Shown here in pieces: positions 20,591-31,600 of a stretch of 64,000 nt of DNA. Made by a program: the position numbers and the translations under genes. The stretch covers positions 16,618,501-16,682,500 of the forward strand of contig NC_072798.1 of assembly GCF_028583425.1 (NCBI RefSeq), written 5' to 3'. Numbering within the stretch: the stretch's first letter is position 1; each line of letters starts with the position of its first letter. The notes beneath the pieces were generated by a model. It was not told the origin of the DNA, ran no database searches, and worked only from the letters and a program-made list of their open reading frames with translations. The DNA comes from Eublepharis macularius. Lineage: Eukaryota; Chordata; Lepidosauria; Squamata; Eublepharidae.

Positions 20591-20644
20591 ATCCCCCCCT
20601 CGTTAATAAATCTGAAACTTGCTTCCTTATCACCAATAGTCTAT

Positions 20645-20862
20645 GAGATCATGTGCCATCAAGCTGCAGCCAACTAATGGTGACCCCATAGGATTTTTAA
20701 GGCAAGAGATGAACACAGGTGCTTTACTATTGCCTGCCTTTCTGTAGCAACCCTGAACATCCTTAGTGGTCTCCTATCCAAGTGCTGACCAGGGCTGACC
20801 CTGCTTAGCTTCCTAGAAGTGATACGATTGGGCAAGCCTGGGCCAGCCAGGTCAGGGTAAAG
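20645..20862 (-). repeat. 5S rRNA-derived SINE, first of a tandem pair
   Basis: gcttagcttcctagaagtga and ggtctcctatccaagtgctg are the antisense 5S part; the body ataggatttttaaggcaaga follows the same plan as 6,085. Confidence 0.75.
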
Positions 20863-20877
20863 AAATAATGGTTGTTG

Positions 20878-21088
20878 AAAGTGCTGTCAATTCACAGCTG
20901 ACTTATAGTGACCATAGGGTTTTCAAGGCAAGAGTCATTCAAAGGTGTTTTGTCATTGCCTCTACACAGAAATCCTGGACTTCCTTGGTGGTCGGTTTTT
21001 CGTTCGTATACTAACCAGGGCAGACCCTACATAGATTCCAAGTTTTGACAAGATCTGGCTAGCCTGAATCATCCGGGTATATGCTAAA
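20878..21088 (-). repeat. 5S rRNA-derived SINE, second of a tandem pair
   Basis: Same orientation as its neighbour, 15 bases away: tgctgtcaattcacagctga, ataactaac-like ggcagaccctacatagattc and tgacaagatctggctagcct. More diverged in the 5S part. Confidence 0.65.
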
Positions 21089-21089
21089 A

Positions 21090-21690
21090 GTCAATGCAGT
21101 CACTTGACAGAAGTCCATAACAAAGTTCTGCTCATCTTAAAACTTTCTGCAGAGATGATAAAGCAAAGAGCTGTGTTACAAAATGCCTCTTAACGATTTA
21201 GAAAATCACAATTCCTGTCTTTGTTCAATGAGCAGCCAGTTTTCAATCAGTGAAAAATATATATTTTTTGCACCTTAAGGTAATAAGAGGCTGAGGCAGG
21301 TGGGAAACATTGAAAGTATTTGATTTTGCAGTGCCAGAGATCCTGCTGAATGCGAGATAAGAAATACTAAAAGGTTAAGGTCAATTTCTCCCAAAGCAGA
21401 GGATTGTTCTAGTTTTCAAATTCTATGCTTTGACTGATCATGTGAAAATTCTCTTGTTTACCTCACTTGAACCATTGATAGTAGATGCATGAATGAAAGC
21501 CAAGCCTCCAGTGGCAATCTTTGACCTCTAAACAAGAAAAGAGAGTTACAGCTTCAGCTAAATAACTGAAGACTGTCCCGCTGTTTTGTTGGGCAGAGTT
21601 CCTCCACCTCCAATTTCTAATGGGTGTTACAGAAAACAGCAGTGATTTGTTCAGAAGATGCTTTTCTAATCTGCTGGCATGATGGCACAC
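21090..21690. other. No gene seen
   Basis: Short minus-strand frame at 21,463-21,690 has no family likeness. Confidence 0.5.
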
Positions 21691-21691
21691 T

Positions 21692-21784
21692 TACAGTGCA
21701 ATCCTAAGGACAGTTACTCCAGTCAAAGCCCATTGACTTTAATAGGCTTAGACTGGAGTCACTCTGCTAAGGATTGCTCTGTAA
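21692..21784. repeat. Foldback repeat, relative of 47,093
   Basis: cagtgcaatcctaaggacag and ttactccagtcaaagcccat face aggcttagactggagtcact and ctgctaaggattgc. Imperfect palindrome. Confidence 0.65.
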
Positions 21785-21796
21785 GTAGCTTTGTTT

Positions 21797-21918
21797 TAGG
21801 TGGGTAGCTGTGTTGGTCTGCAGTACAACAGCAGGATTTGAGTCCAGTGGCACCTTAGAGACCCACAAGATTTTCAGGATATAAGCTTTTGAGAGTCAGA
21901 CCTCCCTTCTTCTGATTA
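21797..21918 (-). repeat. Half-copy of the gtgccactgg repeat
   Basis: tagctgtgttggtctgcagt, aggatttgagtccagtggca, ataagcttttgagagtcaga. Confidence 0.65.
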
Positions 21919-22025
21919 TGTAGGTTTCACCCAGGAGTATATCGAGAGAATAGTGAGAGAGACATCGCTCTTGTAAAACATGTCATCCTGTGGTGGTTCC
22001 CTTAAAAATTGCTTCTGCATTACCT

Positions 22026-22290
22026 CTTGGTAATGAGAGCCAGTTTGGTGTAGTAGTTAAGAATGCGGGACTCTTATTTGGAGAACTGGGTTTGATTCCT
22101 CACTCCTCCCCTTGAAGCCAGCTGGGTGACCTTGGGTCAGTCACAGCTTCTAGCTCTCTCAGCCCCACCCACCTCACAGGCTGTTTTGTTGTAGGGATAG
22201 TAATGACATACTTTGTAAACTGCTCTGAGTGGGTGTTAAGTCATCCTGAAGGGCGGTATATAAATCAAATGTTGTTTGTTGTTGTAATCA
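22026..22290 (+). repeat. MIR-type (CORE) SINE, full length
   Basis: Starts atgagagccagtttggtgta, with gggtttgattcctcactcc as B box, gggtgaccttgggtcagtc in the CORE and a GTT-rich tail after gggcggtatataaatc. This is the best complete copy of the GTT-tailed subfamily here. Confidence 0.88.
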
Positions 22291-22294
22291 TTAT

Positions 22295-23214
22295 TATCTT
22301 TATTTATTTAGTTCCAACTGTAAACCATGCTTAAACACCAGGGTTGTTAAGGTCCTTTTTCAAATGAAAGAAACGGCAAATGATCTCAATTTGGACAGAA
22401 CCCAGGACTTTCTGGATGGCTCCACTTGTGGGGATTTTAGGAGGAGGGGGTCGTTTCGATATAATTTGCCTTCAAAAGAGCTCTTCCTAGATACTTGCTC
22501 CAGGATCCAGTCAACAGAGCAAGCAATCACAGTCTGGATTAGCTGTTTTAAATCATGTCCTTGAAGTGGGTTTTTTTGCCAACATAAGGCAGTCAAATGA
22601 GAACAGGGATATATTTTATAGAATAGAAAACTGCATTTTTTTTATCACACACTCAGAGATTCTCATGCTGGAAGAAATGTTTAAAAAATCCTCTGAACAT
22701 TTCACACTAATAACAATTTAGCTCCTTCTCAGTTTTCTGAGTTTCTTTTCTGTTATTGCATTGAATGTTAAGATAGAAAAAAAGTTCCTCTTCCACAGCG
22801 CAGGATCAGATTCAATATCTGATATTCATGTTTCTATTAGGCATTATTTCACAAATTTAGTCAGCAGCTTGTGGGCATATGTGCTCTTCTGGGCATGCTA
22901 TAAAAGAGGGCACTGAACCCTCAGAGCATATGAAAATTTCATTGTGTTTCTTATTATGTGCAGTCCTATAGAGTAGATATTTAAAGGAAGGTCTTGCAAA
23001 GTCATCTTCTGCTTTCATGTCTGCACTTTCCTCTTAGCAATATCCTCTAAAGGAAATATACTATTATTGACTGAGAATTTGTTCTAACAATACACTCAAT
23101 AGCTGAAAATGATAAAAAAGAGCAGTGCTATGTAGGAGCCATGAACACACATGAGAATTCAAGCAAAATGAGGGTCTTTTTTCACAGAAAGAGAACAGCG
23201 GGTTTATTTAATGT
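22295..23214. other. No gene seen
   Basis: AT-rich unique sequence; short opposite frames at 22,360-22,596 look like chance. Confidence 0.5.
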
Positions 23215-23400
23215 ATTTCCCCCCAAGGAGCTTAGGCCTGTATACATCATGCTCCTCTCTTCTATTTTATCCTCACAACAGCCCTGTGAGGTAGGTCGAG
23301 CTAGAAGAATGACTGGCTGAAGGTCACCCAGTGAGATTTATGGCTAAACTAAAACAAAATATGGATCTCCCTGAGCAAAATCCAGTACCTTAACCACTGT
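23215..23400 (-). repeat. MIR-type SINE, older copy
   Basis: Recognised from tattttatcctcacaacagc, cctgtgaggtaggtcgagc, ggctgaaggtcacccagtg and the head remnant ccttaaccactg. Confidence 0.65.
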
Positions 23401-23507
23401 AATTTCAAAGGGATAGCCACATTACGGAGCCATCTTAAGCAAAAGTAAATCCTATTTTACTCAATTGGGCTTACTCTCAGGAGAGTGTTTTTTACGATTA
23501 CTGCCTT

Positions 23508-23602
23508 AGTGTGTAGCAGCAAAATTAAGCAGACGTCTAATAGCACATTAAGGACTAGGAAAGTTTTTGTGAGTCAAAGCTCATTTCATTAGATTTTTTA
23601 TT
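23508..23602 (-). repeat. Half-copy of the gtgccactgg repeat, diverged
   Basis: gtgtgtagcagcaaaattaa and agacgtctaatagcacatta. Further short copies: 3,905-3,952, 24,010-24,108, 38,975-39,070, 58,905-58,990. Confidence 0.45.
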
Positions 23603-23815
23603 TACGTTATTTATAGTCCGCCTCTCTCATCGAAACTTCATGCAGATTACACAGTGTAGGTCAATATGATCAGACACTTTTAAAAAAGCTTAAATGGGTG
23701 TGGATTGCAGTAATCTGAATACAAGTAGAAACTGATACAGAACTGACGAAAATGCTGAAATAAAATATAAGCAATTTAATATGACAATGTACATCCAAAG
23801 CAATTATATCATACT
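23595..23815 (-). repeat. LINE 3' end fragment
   Basis: tatttatagtccgcctctct then a diverged body; same family as 52,075-52,440 and 25,640-25,765. Confidence 0.5.
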
Positions 23816-23819
23816 TAAA

Positions 23820-23995
23820 CATTTATTTATGAAAATATTTAGATCCCACCTTTCCTTGTGACCTAAAGTGGCTTATAATACATCATTAAAACCATCACAA
23901 TTGATAACCAACAAAATAAAAAACCCACACACCCCAATTCCTCCCTCAAAGATACACACAGTCTATACCCCATTAAAAGCATAGTAAATATCTTT
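23820..23995 (-). repeat. LINE 3' end fragment, second type
   Basis: tagatcccacctttccttgt then ctaaagtggcttataataca; matched by 31,020-31,135. Confidence 0.45.
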
Positions 23996-24121
23996 GCTAT
24001 GGATGCGTGCTTCATGCAGCTAATGAAATGAGCTCTGAACTGAAGAAGCTCATGCCAGAATAAATTTTGTTAGCCCTTAAAGTACTATTGGACTTCTGTT
24101 AATTTTTAAACCGCTGTAGTT

Positions 24122-24315
24122 ATTCATTTAGTGAATTTTTATTCCATCCTTCTTCCAAGGAGCTCTGGGCAGCATACATCATTCTCCCTTCTTTTATTTT
24201 ATCCTCACAATAACCCTGGGAGGAAGGTTAGGCAAAGAGCAAAGGGCTGGTCCAAGTCAATTTGAACCTAGGCCTTCCAAGTTCTCGTCTGGTCTTTTAA
24301 CCACTATACCACTTG
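24122..24315 (-). repeat. MIR-type SINE, older copy
   Basis: ttattttatcctcacaataa, ccctgggaggaaggttaggc and the head ttttaaccactataccactt on the minus strand. Confidence 0.65.
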
Positions 24316-24319
24316 GGTT

Positions 24320-25125
24320 CACGTGAATTTGTGGCTCTATGTTATACTGATCACATCAGTTTGTATGAGCCGTTGTATGAGCACTAATCACATCCTCATT
24401 ATTTTGTAGGCTGTTTCCCTTATTTGCTTGTGCTGCTTGGGACATATATCGGAAGGGGGGAAATTATTATTCTTTGCAAGACAGTTAAGGAGAGAAAAGA
24501 ATGCAGGTTGACCTGTCACTTTATGGGAGGGGGGATCCAAACCAGTATGTTCTGCACGGTGCCAGAGGCACTTTGAAATAACTTCTAGTTTTTATATTTT
24601 CAAAGGGAGAACTGCCATTGCTTCCTGTATGCTCTGGGATGCTTTTAGGTATAAACTAAATTAAGATCCTTCTGAAGTCCTATTTTAAAACTTGTCACAT
24701 ATTACAGATTGCCTCTCAGTACGAACATCTTTTCCTCCCTTCTTTGTCCTATTGTGTAACATCCTGCCTGAAGCAGCGTTCCGTGAAACTCAAAAGCTAG
24801 CTGACTATTCTGTGACATTCAGTTGGCCCTATTAACAGTATTGGCGGGGGGATCCATTGCACGCCTGGCTGGGACTGCTGCAACTTGAGGTAGGAGAAGA
24901 ATTTGCTAAAGCAGGTGACTGGGGTCTGGACTCTTTCCTGAGGTGAAGGTTTGCAGGCTGCAGTGAGGGAAAAAAAGAGGCTTAAGGGAGCCGCTCTCTC
25001 TTAGTTTGGCATAAAAGAAATTTGACCTTGTGAAACCCTGCTATCCCAAACTGACCATCAGGCGAGACTGAGTCTGTTGCAACACAAGCCACATTATTTA
25101 TTAAAAATATTTGCATGCAACCAAC
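24320..25125. other. No gene seen
   Basis: Unremarkable unique sequence. Confidence 0.5.
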
Positions 25126-25221
25126 CTAGGGTTGGGAAATTCCTGAAGATTTGAGGAGTGGAACCCAGACAGGGTGGGGTTTGGGGAGGGGAAGGACTTT
25201 AGTGGGGTATAATTAGGGTTA

Positions 25222-25432
25222 CCAGCCTCCAGGTGGTGGCTGGAGATCGCCTAGAATTACAACTAATCTCCGGGTGACAGAGATCAGTTCCCCAGGAGAA
25301 AAGGGCTGCTTTGGAGGGTTGCATCTATATTATACCCTGCTGGGGTCCCTCCCTTCCCTAAACCCCATCCTCTCCAGGTTCCACTCTCAAAATCTCCTGG
25401 AAGTTCCTAACCGGGAGCTGGCAAACCTAGAC
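25222..25432 (+). repeat. ggttgccagc repeat, full copy in a cluster
   Basis: agggttaccagcctccaggt, tctccgggtgacagagatca, ctggggtccctcccttccct. Flanked by minus-strand partial copies on both sides, so this copy seems to have inserted into an older one (25,130-25,560). Confidence 0.68.
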
Positions 25433-25639
25433 ATAATGCCAGAGAGTACACTCCCCAATCCAGCCATTTTCTTCAGGTGAACTGATCTCTGTCACCTGAA
25501 CAAATACTGTAATTCTGAGACATCACCAATCACCACCTGGAGGTTGGCAACCCTACCTCCAGATGCCGTGACAAACAGGAGAAAAGCCCCCCCTTCCTTT
25601 TATATGTATATCTATACAGTTATGCCCGGCACATGGACA

Positions 25640-25770
25640 AATATGTGATAGTCCCTTTGCTCAGTGAGCGTCCTAGCTGTTGATTATATTGTATTTCACA
25701 TGCACTGTGTAATCCGCCTTGGATCTCAGTGAGAAAGGTGGACTATAATGATGATGATAATTATTACTAT
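25640..25770 (+). repeat. LINE 3' end fragment
   Basis: gtgtaatccgccttggatct then gagaaaggtggactataatg, followed by a GAT run; the sense form of the 23,595 family. Confidence 0.5.
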
Positions 25771-25915
25771 TTGGGGAATTATTACTATTCGGGGAATAAG
25801 ATTACTTATAATTCCAAGAGATCTCCAGGCCACACCTGGAGGTTGGCAACTCTAATAAAATGCCCTTCCGAGGCGGCTCACAAACAAAAGCTTTAAGTCG
25901 ATTTTAAAATATTCC

Positions 25916-25916
25916 A

Positions 25917-25991
<75 letters not shown>

Positions 25992-25992
25992 A
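25916..25992. repeat. Compound GAT/GAC microsatellite
   Basis: About ten gat units run straight into about fifteen gac units, just before the CpG island. A t-to-c step spread through half the array turned it into a run of CpG sites. Confidence 0.9.
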
Positions 25993-26029
25993 TTGCTTCT
26001 GTTAAAATGCCTCACTCAAAGTAAGAGTT

Positions 26030-26600
26030 TGCAGGCGTCGCCTGGAGAGGTGGAAACTTGCATCCCGCCCCCCTGCCTTCTTCATCGGCAGCAATTATGA
26101 AAGAGCCTGAGAAGTGGGCGGGACAGCTCCTCCTTCCCCCTCCCTGGTTGGCCGCCGGGGCTGCCAGTCACGCGCCGGAGGCACGTGCGAGAATCGTTGG
26201 CGATGGACGGCGGTTGGTGACGCCACAGAGCCCGCGTGCCGGTCACGCGTTCGGCGCGCTCCGCCGTTCCGCTTCTCCACAGTGCGTCGTTCGCTTCCCG
26301 GGCGCGGCGGCGGGCTGGAGAGCGGCCGTGGCGGGGCGGGAACCCCGAACCCCTGGCGGGCCCAGGGGGAGCTATGCCGAGGCCAGCGCAGTGAGGAGCG
26401 GGGGGCCGCCCAGGGCCATGAAGAGCTGCCGCCATGGAAGCCAGATATCCTTCCTCGCACTGCCCTGCCCGGGGGAGAGTTGGGGTGGGAGGGAGAGCTA
26501 GGCTGCCCCGCAATTCCTGACCCCTTAGCGCCATTCCCGAGGGTGGCGGGGAGGAGAGGCGCGTATCACCGTCTGCAGGAGTAACAATCTTTTAAAATGG
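26030..26600. promoter_or_regulatory. CpG island, probable promoter
   Basis: A block dense in CpG and GC-rich motifs (gggcgggac, gccgccgggg, cacgcgccgg, gcgcggcggcgggc, ggcggggcggg) stands out sharply from the AT-rich surroundings. It is about 2 kb upstream of the first PLC-zeta exon found and is the only such island in the host sequence here. The CpG-rich stretch inside the DIRS element is separate. An ATG in a near-ideal context (gccgccatgg) lies at about 26,431 and opens a short frame that stops at about 26,518. I cannot tell whether the island drives PLCZ1, a gene on the other strand, or both. Confidence 0.65.
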
Positions 26601-26611
26601 TGTGTCTGTTA

Positions 26612-26815
26612 AGGTTGCCACCTCCAGGTTAGGAAATTCCTGGAGATTTTGGTAGGTGGGAAGAGTTGGGGGGGGGAATCTCTATGGGGTACAATGCCAT
26701 AGAATCAACTCTCCAGATGAGCCATTTTCTTCAGAGAAGATCTCTGTGGCCTGGAGATAAATTGTAATTCCAGGAGATCACCAGCTACCACTTGGAGGTT
26801 GGCAAGTCTAGTGTA
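26612..26815 (-). repeat. ggttgccagc repeat, minus strand
   Basis: aggttgccacctccaggtta, ggaaattcctggagattttg, gatcaccagctaccacttgg. Abuts the CpG island. Confidence 0.62.
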
Positions 26816-27204
26816 TACACTCAGCCTGCAGGCTATCCCCGTCCTGCGCCCCCCCCCCCCCGAAACAACAGAAGAAGAAATAGGTATTCCTCCTTACTTT
26901 TATGTGCGTATCTGTACAGATATGCCTGTCACACATACATGTGAGGGTCCTTTTTGGGTGTTAACATTTTGGCACATCTCCATCACCTATTGGTTGAGGG
27001 AATTAGGTGCTGTCCCTCTGTGCAGGGTTGATTGCTAATTTGTGTGAACGTGTGTTTTCCAGGTTTAGCACATGTAAATGGAAAACAGTTTTGTTTTGGT
27101 TTCTGATTGCATGTACCAAAGCTGGGAAATGAGCATGTTGCCTCTGTTCACACAAGACGGTGATCATGCATGTTGGGCGGATTGCGTGTTGCACATTGTT
27201 ACAC

Positions 27205-27375
27205 TGGACCATCAAGTTCAGTATTGTCTTCTCTGACTGGCAGTAGCTCCCTAGGCTTTCAGGCAGAGGTCTTTCACATCACTTGTTACCTGATCCTTTT
27301 AACTAGAGATGCTGGGGATTGAACCTGGGACCTTCTGCTCGCCAAGGAGATGCTGTACCACTGATTCGTGACCCC
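27205..27375 (-). repeat. tRNA-derived SINE, second family (ggctgtggctcag type)
   Basis: Minus strand: ggggattgaacctgggacct is the antisense B box, with tgctgtaccactga marking the head. Same family as 32,335, 55,096, 56,822 and 63,322. Confidence 0.7.
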
Positions 27376-27456
27376 TTCTCAGTCTGTATATACAATCTGT
27401 ATGAAAAACAGTGGGAAAGCACTTTCAGCCTCAGGATGGAGTGCAAAAGAGGGACA

Positions 27457-27492
27457 GTGTGTGTGTGTGTATACATACACACACACACATGT
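27457..27492. repeat. GT/AC microsatellite, inverted halves
   Basis: gtgtgtgtgtgt then atacat then acacacacacac, a self-complementary run. Confidence 0.75.
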
Positions 27493-27499
27493 CCACCCA

Positions 27500-28514
27500 C
27501 CCACCCACCCTCCAAAAGTTACGGCGAGCAAAGAGATGGATATTCATTTTGTGTGTGTTTGTGTCTGTGTACACACAACAATTTGTCTAGCTGGCTATAG
27601 TTGTGTATTTGCACACAAAGACCGTAGTTTTTAAAGATTGCTATTGCTTTAGATGCACACAAAATCTGTATGAAATATTAGTGGGAAAAAGATCTAGGGT
27701 GGAGAGAGGGAGAGATAATCTCATTTGTACTTAGGACCTCCATTCGCCCATTCTAATAAACGGTCTTCACCCACTCATCAGATTGGAAACCCTAAGGAAA
27801 TGCCGATCACAAGTTGTTACACGCCCCCCCCCTCCCCTGCTCTGAGTCATTAACATTATTTTTAAGTTTGAGGAGTGCATGGGGTATTCTCATGTGTTCA
27901 GCCCAGTGCTCTTTTAAAGGGAAGGCCTGCATACCAGTCTCATAACATTAAAACTGATCATTAATTTAAACATTGTTATCAACATAATGCTATCTTACGG
28001 TGTAAGCATAAAAAAAGTTAAACACCCAATCCCACCCCCCAACAAACAAAAATGGTATCTGTCCCAAGAAGATTAAATTTGGTATTGATAAATTAATAGG
28101 AAGGGATATAGGAGAATACTTAACCCTTCTTCCCTAAAAAAAGTCAATTTACCAGGAGACAGACCTCAAAAGTCTTTGTTGAGGCATTTATAAATGGAGC
28201 CATTTATACAGATCCTTGAGTATCAAAGAATGTCGCATGCTTTCCCTTGGGAGGGGAATATTTTCCCCTGCTTATCCATTTCTTTCATCATATTGTTTGA
28301 TAACTGCCCTTTCACCCTCTGCCTTCCATTTCTTATGCCCCTGTGGATAAAATTTTGATAACAAGCATTTTGTGACACGAGGCTGTTTTTTTATTCTGTC
28401 GTTTTTCTCAGTGCCATATACACTGAAGTTGCTATATAACTAAGAATCATCATCAATGAAACAGTTTTTTTAACCTGCCCAATATTTACCTAGATTGCCA
28501 GTTTCCTTAATTAG
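27500..28514. other. Probable PLCZ1 first intron or upstream region
   Basis: AT-rich. I looked for a short first coding exon carrying the start Met and could not pick one with confidence. Confidence 0.4.
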
Positions 28515-28650
28515 CTTTTTCTTTACATGGTTTTTAAGCGTCATCCATGACAAGTTTAGAAAAGGAAGGATTAATTTTGAAAGTACCTTGGAATTGCTTG
28601 CCAAATTTGACATCCCTTTTGATTATGTTCACGTAAAGTACATTTTTAAG
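28515..28650 (+). CDS. PLCZ1: PLCZ1 exon a: N-terminal EF-hand segment
   Basis: Reads [20 protein letters not shown] and then [20 protein letters not shown], which matches the N-terminus of PLC-zeta (WFLSK...DDFRGGKIN...). The donor is GTGAGA at 28651, and the exon ends in phase 0. The 5' border is uncertain: acceptors end at 28514 (ttag) or 28501 (ccag), and both keep the frame open. No in-frame ATG lies downstream of the stop at 28471-28473, so the start codon must be in an upstream exon that I could not identify. This exon is too short to appear as a long ORF. Confidence 0.8.
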
Positions 28651-31600
28651 GTGAGAAATGGGTGATATTGAATAGTTTTAGAAGTAATAGGCATCTGTTG
28701 GCTGTAGCTTTAAAAGAGTGTTTTACTGTATAGTTTACTATATGTCAGATGAACGGATGGACTAATAATCAGATTAAGTTATCAGCTTGTTTGCAAAAGT
28801 CATATGCTACCCCTCATGGGGACATTTTTTCATTAGTTGCACCCAGGACAGGAAATGTAGAGTCAAAGCCCTGGTGTTACTAATGTATTCTGTGCAGGCC
28901 CTTGTACAGAGTAGCAGCTGTTAGTAGCAATGGTAAAAAGTCATGGCCATCAGCTTTATAGCATATTGCCATGTGATTTTGTTCAGTTTAATGTATTGAC
29001 TTTACACATTCAATTCCAAGTCTAGGATTTTTTTTGTTGGATCATACTCTTCTGTTGCTTTCCTAAAGTCTTGACAATACTTACAATAAGGAACAATACT
29101 TTGGTTTTTATGTCATTTTATACAAGAAATTGTCTCTGTTGGAAGTGTCTTTTTCTTTTTTTGCATTTCAGATAATAAGCTCTTTGTGGCAGGCTTCTGT
29201 TATTATGTTATACCGTTCCTTTTTCATTTCCTTCCGGTCTCCTACTGACTGCAACAATGTATGATTTAGCCACATTGTTTAACTCACAATAATCAGATTT
29301 TATTTGTACTGTTCATTTCAATACAGCACAAAGATGTTTTTACATTATCTGTCTACCTATTGGTTGTCACTCAAAATCAAATGGTTAACATAAACTGAAG
29401 ACGAAAGAAAACACTTATGATAATAGCTTCAAATGTATTACTATATTTACCCTTTTTATAAAACCAAAATAAAATCAAAAGCATATTAAACATTTCTCCT
29501 TCAATGGTAGAATCCTTTAATCTGTTCCACACTGTGAAATGAAATCTCTCTCAGATTAAGTGAATTAATTTTTCTTGCCTCTTGAAAATTGTAAACTTTT
29601 TTTTTTAATGGGATCTCAACTGTGTACATTTGGTGAAGCAAATAGTATGTGATTTTTTAAAAAAAATATGAGCATAGAGAATAATTATTTGTGAGATAAG
29701 CCTTTGTATAGAATGACATTTCAGCAACAGTTTAATAATAAGTCATTTTATTGTACAGAACATACCTCTTATTTTTCAGTTGCATAATCTTTGGGCATGA
29801 TCCAGTCAAAATTGAGCACTGCTATGTTTTGAACAAGAGAGATTTCACCAAGTGCTTAACTCTCCCACAGAAATCTATGGGACTTTAACACATTTAATTT
29901 TGTTTTAGGTGATGGTATATTTGAAATACTCTTTCTGTTGCATTTATTTATTAAGAGTCAGAGTCTGTCCCATCCTGCATTTTTTCCCATTGTCTTTGTT
30001 TCTTCGTTACCCACTATAGTTCAAAAATTGAAGCTTTTCCACCTTTATAGCTTGTTCATTAATTGCAGTCCACTGTGTGAACGCTACTGATATTCATGAT
30101 GAGAACCAAGGGCACCATCTAATCAAAGTTAAGCATTTTGAAGTTGTATTGATTTCTGCAGGAGTATTGAACACGTGCTTAAATCTCTCTTGCTGAAATC
30201 AACGGGCTTTAAAAATATTGATTTAGAATATATAATGTTAGTATCTTTTATACATAATGCCCAGTATATGTATTTATGAACAGATTATGGTTTCTCTGTA
30301 ATCATGACTATGCAATTTTCATGAGGTTATTTTATGGACTGGGTTAGAATCTAGGAGGATGCCAAACCAGACTGAATTCCTAGAAACAGCCTGACTTCCA
30401 AAATAATAATATACACTTCTAATGCAGGAGCTTTTTGTGCAAACACAAGCCCTTGGGATACAACAGAGAAATTTTCCTTGGAGGTCAGAAAACTGACTGA
30501 CTCTCAACTATTTTCTGGGATAAGAACATACTGACCCCCTCTCCTCAACAAGGCCCTGGAATGGAGTGGGGAAATTTCCTGATTGTAAGCCCCTAGGAGT
30601 TTTTTCACTGAATTTTAGGAGCAGCAGAAATTTCCCTTGGCAGGGACAGAACTCTCAGCCCAGAGAACAGCTATGAGCTGGCGTCTTGCAGCTTCTCACC
30701 ATGTCCCTGTTCTGGGATGCAGTGAGAAGTTTAGGACTCAGAGCAGCTAACATCATTCTCTCCTCCATTTTATCCTTGCAAAACCCCTGTGAAGTAGGTT
30801 CGGCTGAGAGAGTATGACTGGCCCAGTGTCACTCAGCCAGCTTCTGTGGTGGGGTGGGGATTCAAACTTGGGTCATACTTTAGTTGTGGTAGTCTGAAAT
30901 AAGTTGCTTAAAAATTGTGATGCAATTTTACTTAGGAACCTTGAGAAAAGGATACCTGGATTAATTAACCAAATTGGTTATTAATCCCATCAGTTAGCAA
31001 AACAGTATTGTAATTTCAGTTTTATTATACAAACACAGTTTTATCCCACGTTTCCTTGTGGTTTAAGGTAGCTTACAATAATAGAATAAAAACATTTACA
31101 AAACCAAAATAAAACCCATTCCATAGAACAGGAGGCACAATAGAAAAGGCCTGCACTCAGTGCTAGATGGGCCCTCCAGAGAGGTGGGATCACCAGCAGA
31201 TGGCTGCCCGAAGACTGTAGCTGGTGCACAGGGACATATAGAACCAATAGCATGTCTGCAAATATGTATACATACTTTATGCAGCAAACTGAAAGTGTTA
31301 CTCTGCTCAATGGTTCAGTGGTTGAATCCACAAATTGTGAAGCATATATCCAATGCACATGAAATGCACATTTCAAATTACAACAAGGGAGTCCTAGGTT
31401 CAAATCTCTCCAACTCGAAACTTTCTTGGGTCGGTCATTCTCATTTACTTTGCACAGTTGTGAGGATAAATGGGGGTGAGGAGCATCATGTCCGCACATA
31501 GGTATGCAAATCAGATATGGTGGAAAAGAGAACCAGCTTTCATTAAAATTTTCTGCCTAGTTGTCTGGAGGCATTTCTTATTTACAAGCTATTTACAGAT

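Noticed and set aside
25916-25992. CRISPR-like array
   Set aside because: Simple triplet microsatellite without spacers, in a vertebrate genome.
26058-26584. Overlapping 120-156-codon frames on both strands in the CpG island
   Set aside because: Open because GC-rich DNA has few stops; no domain, no splice pattern, frames on all strands alike.
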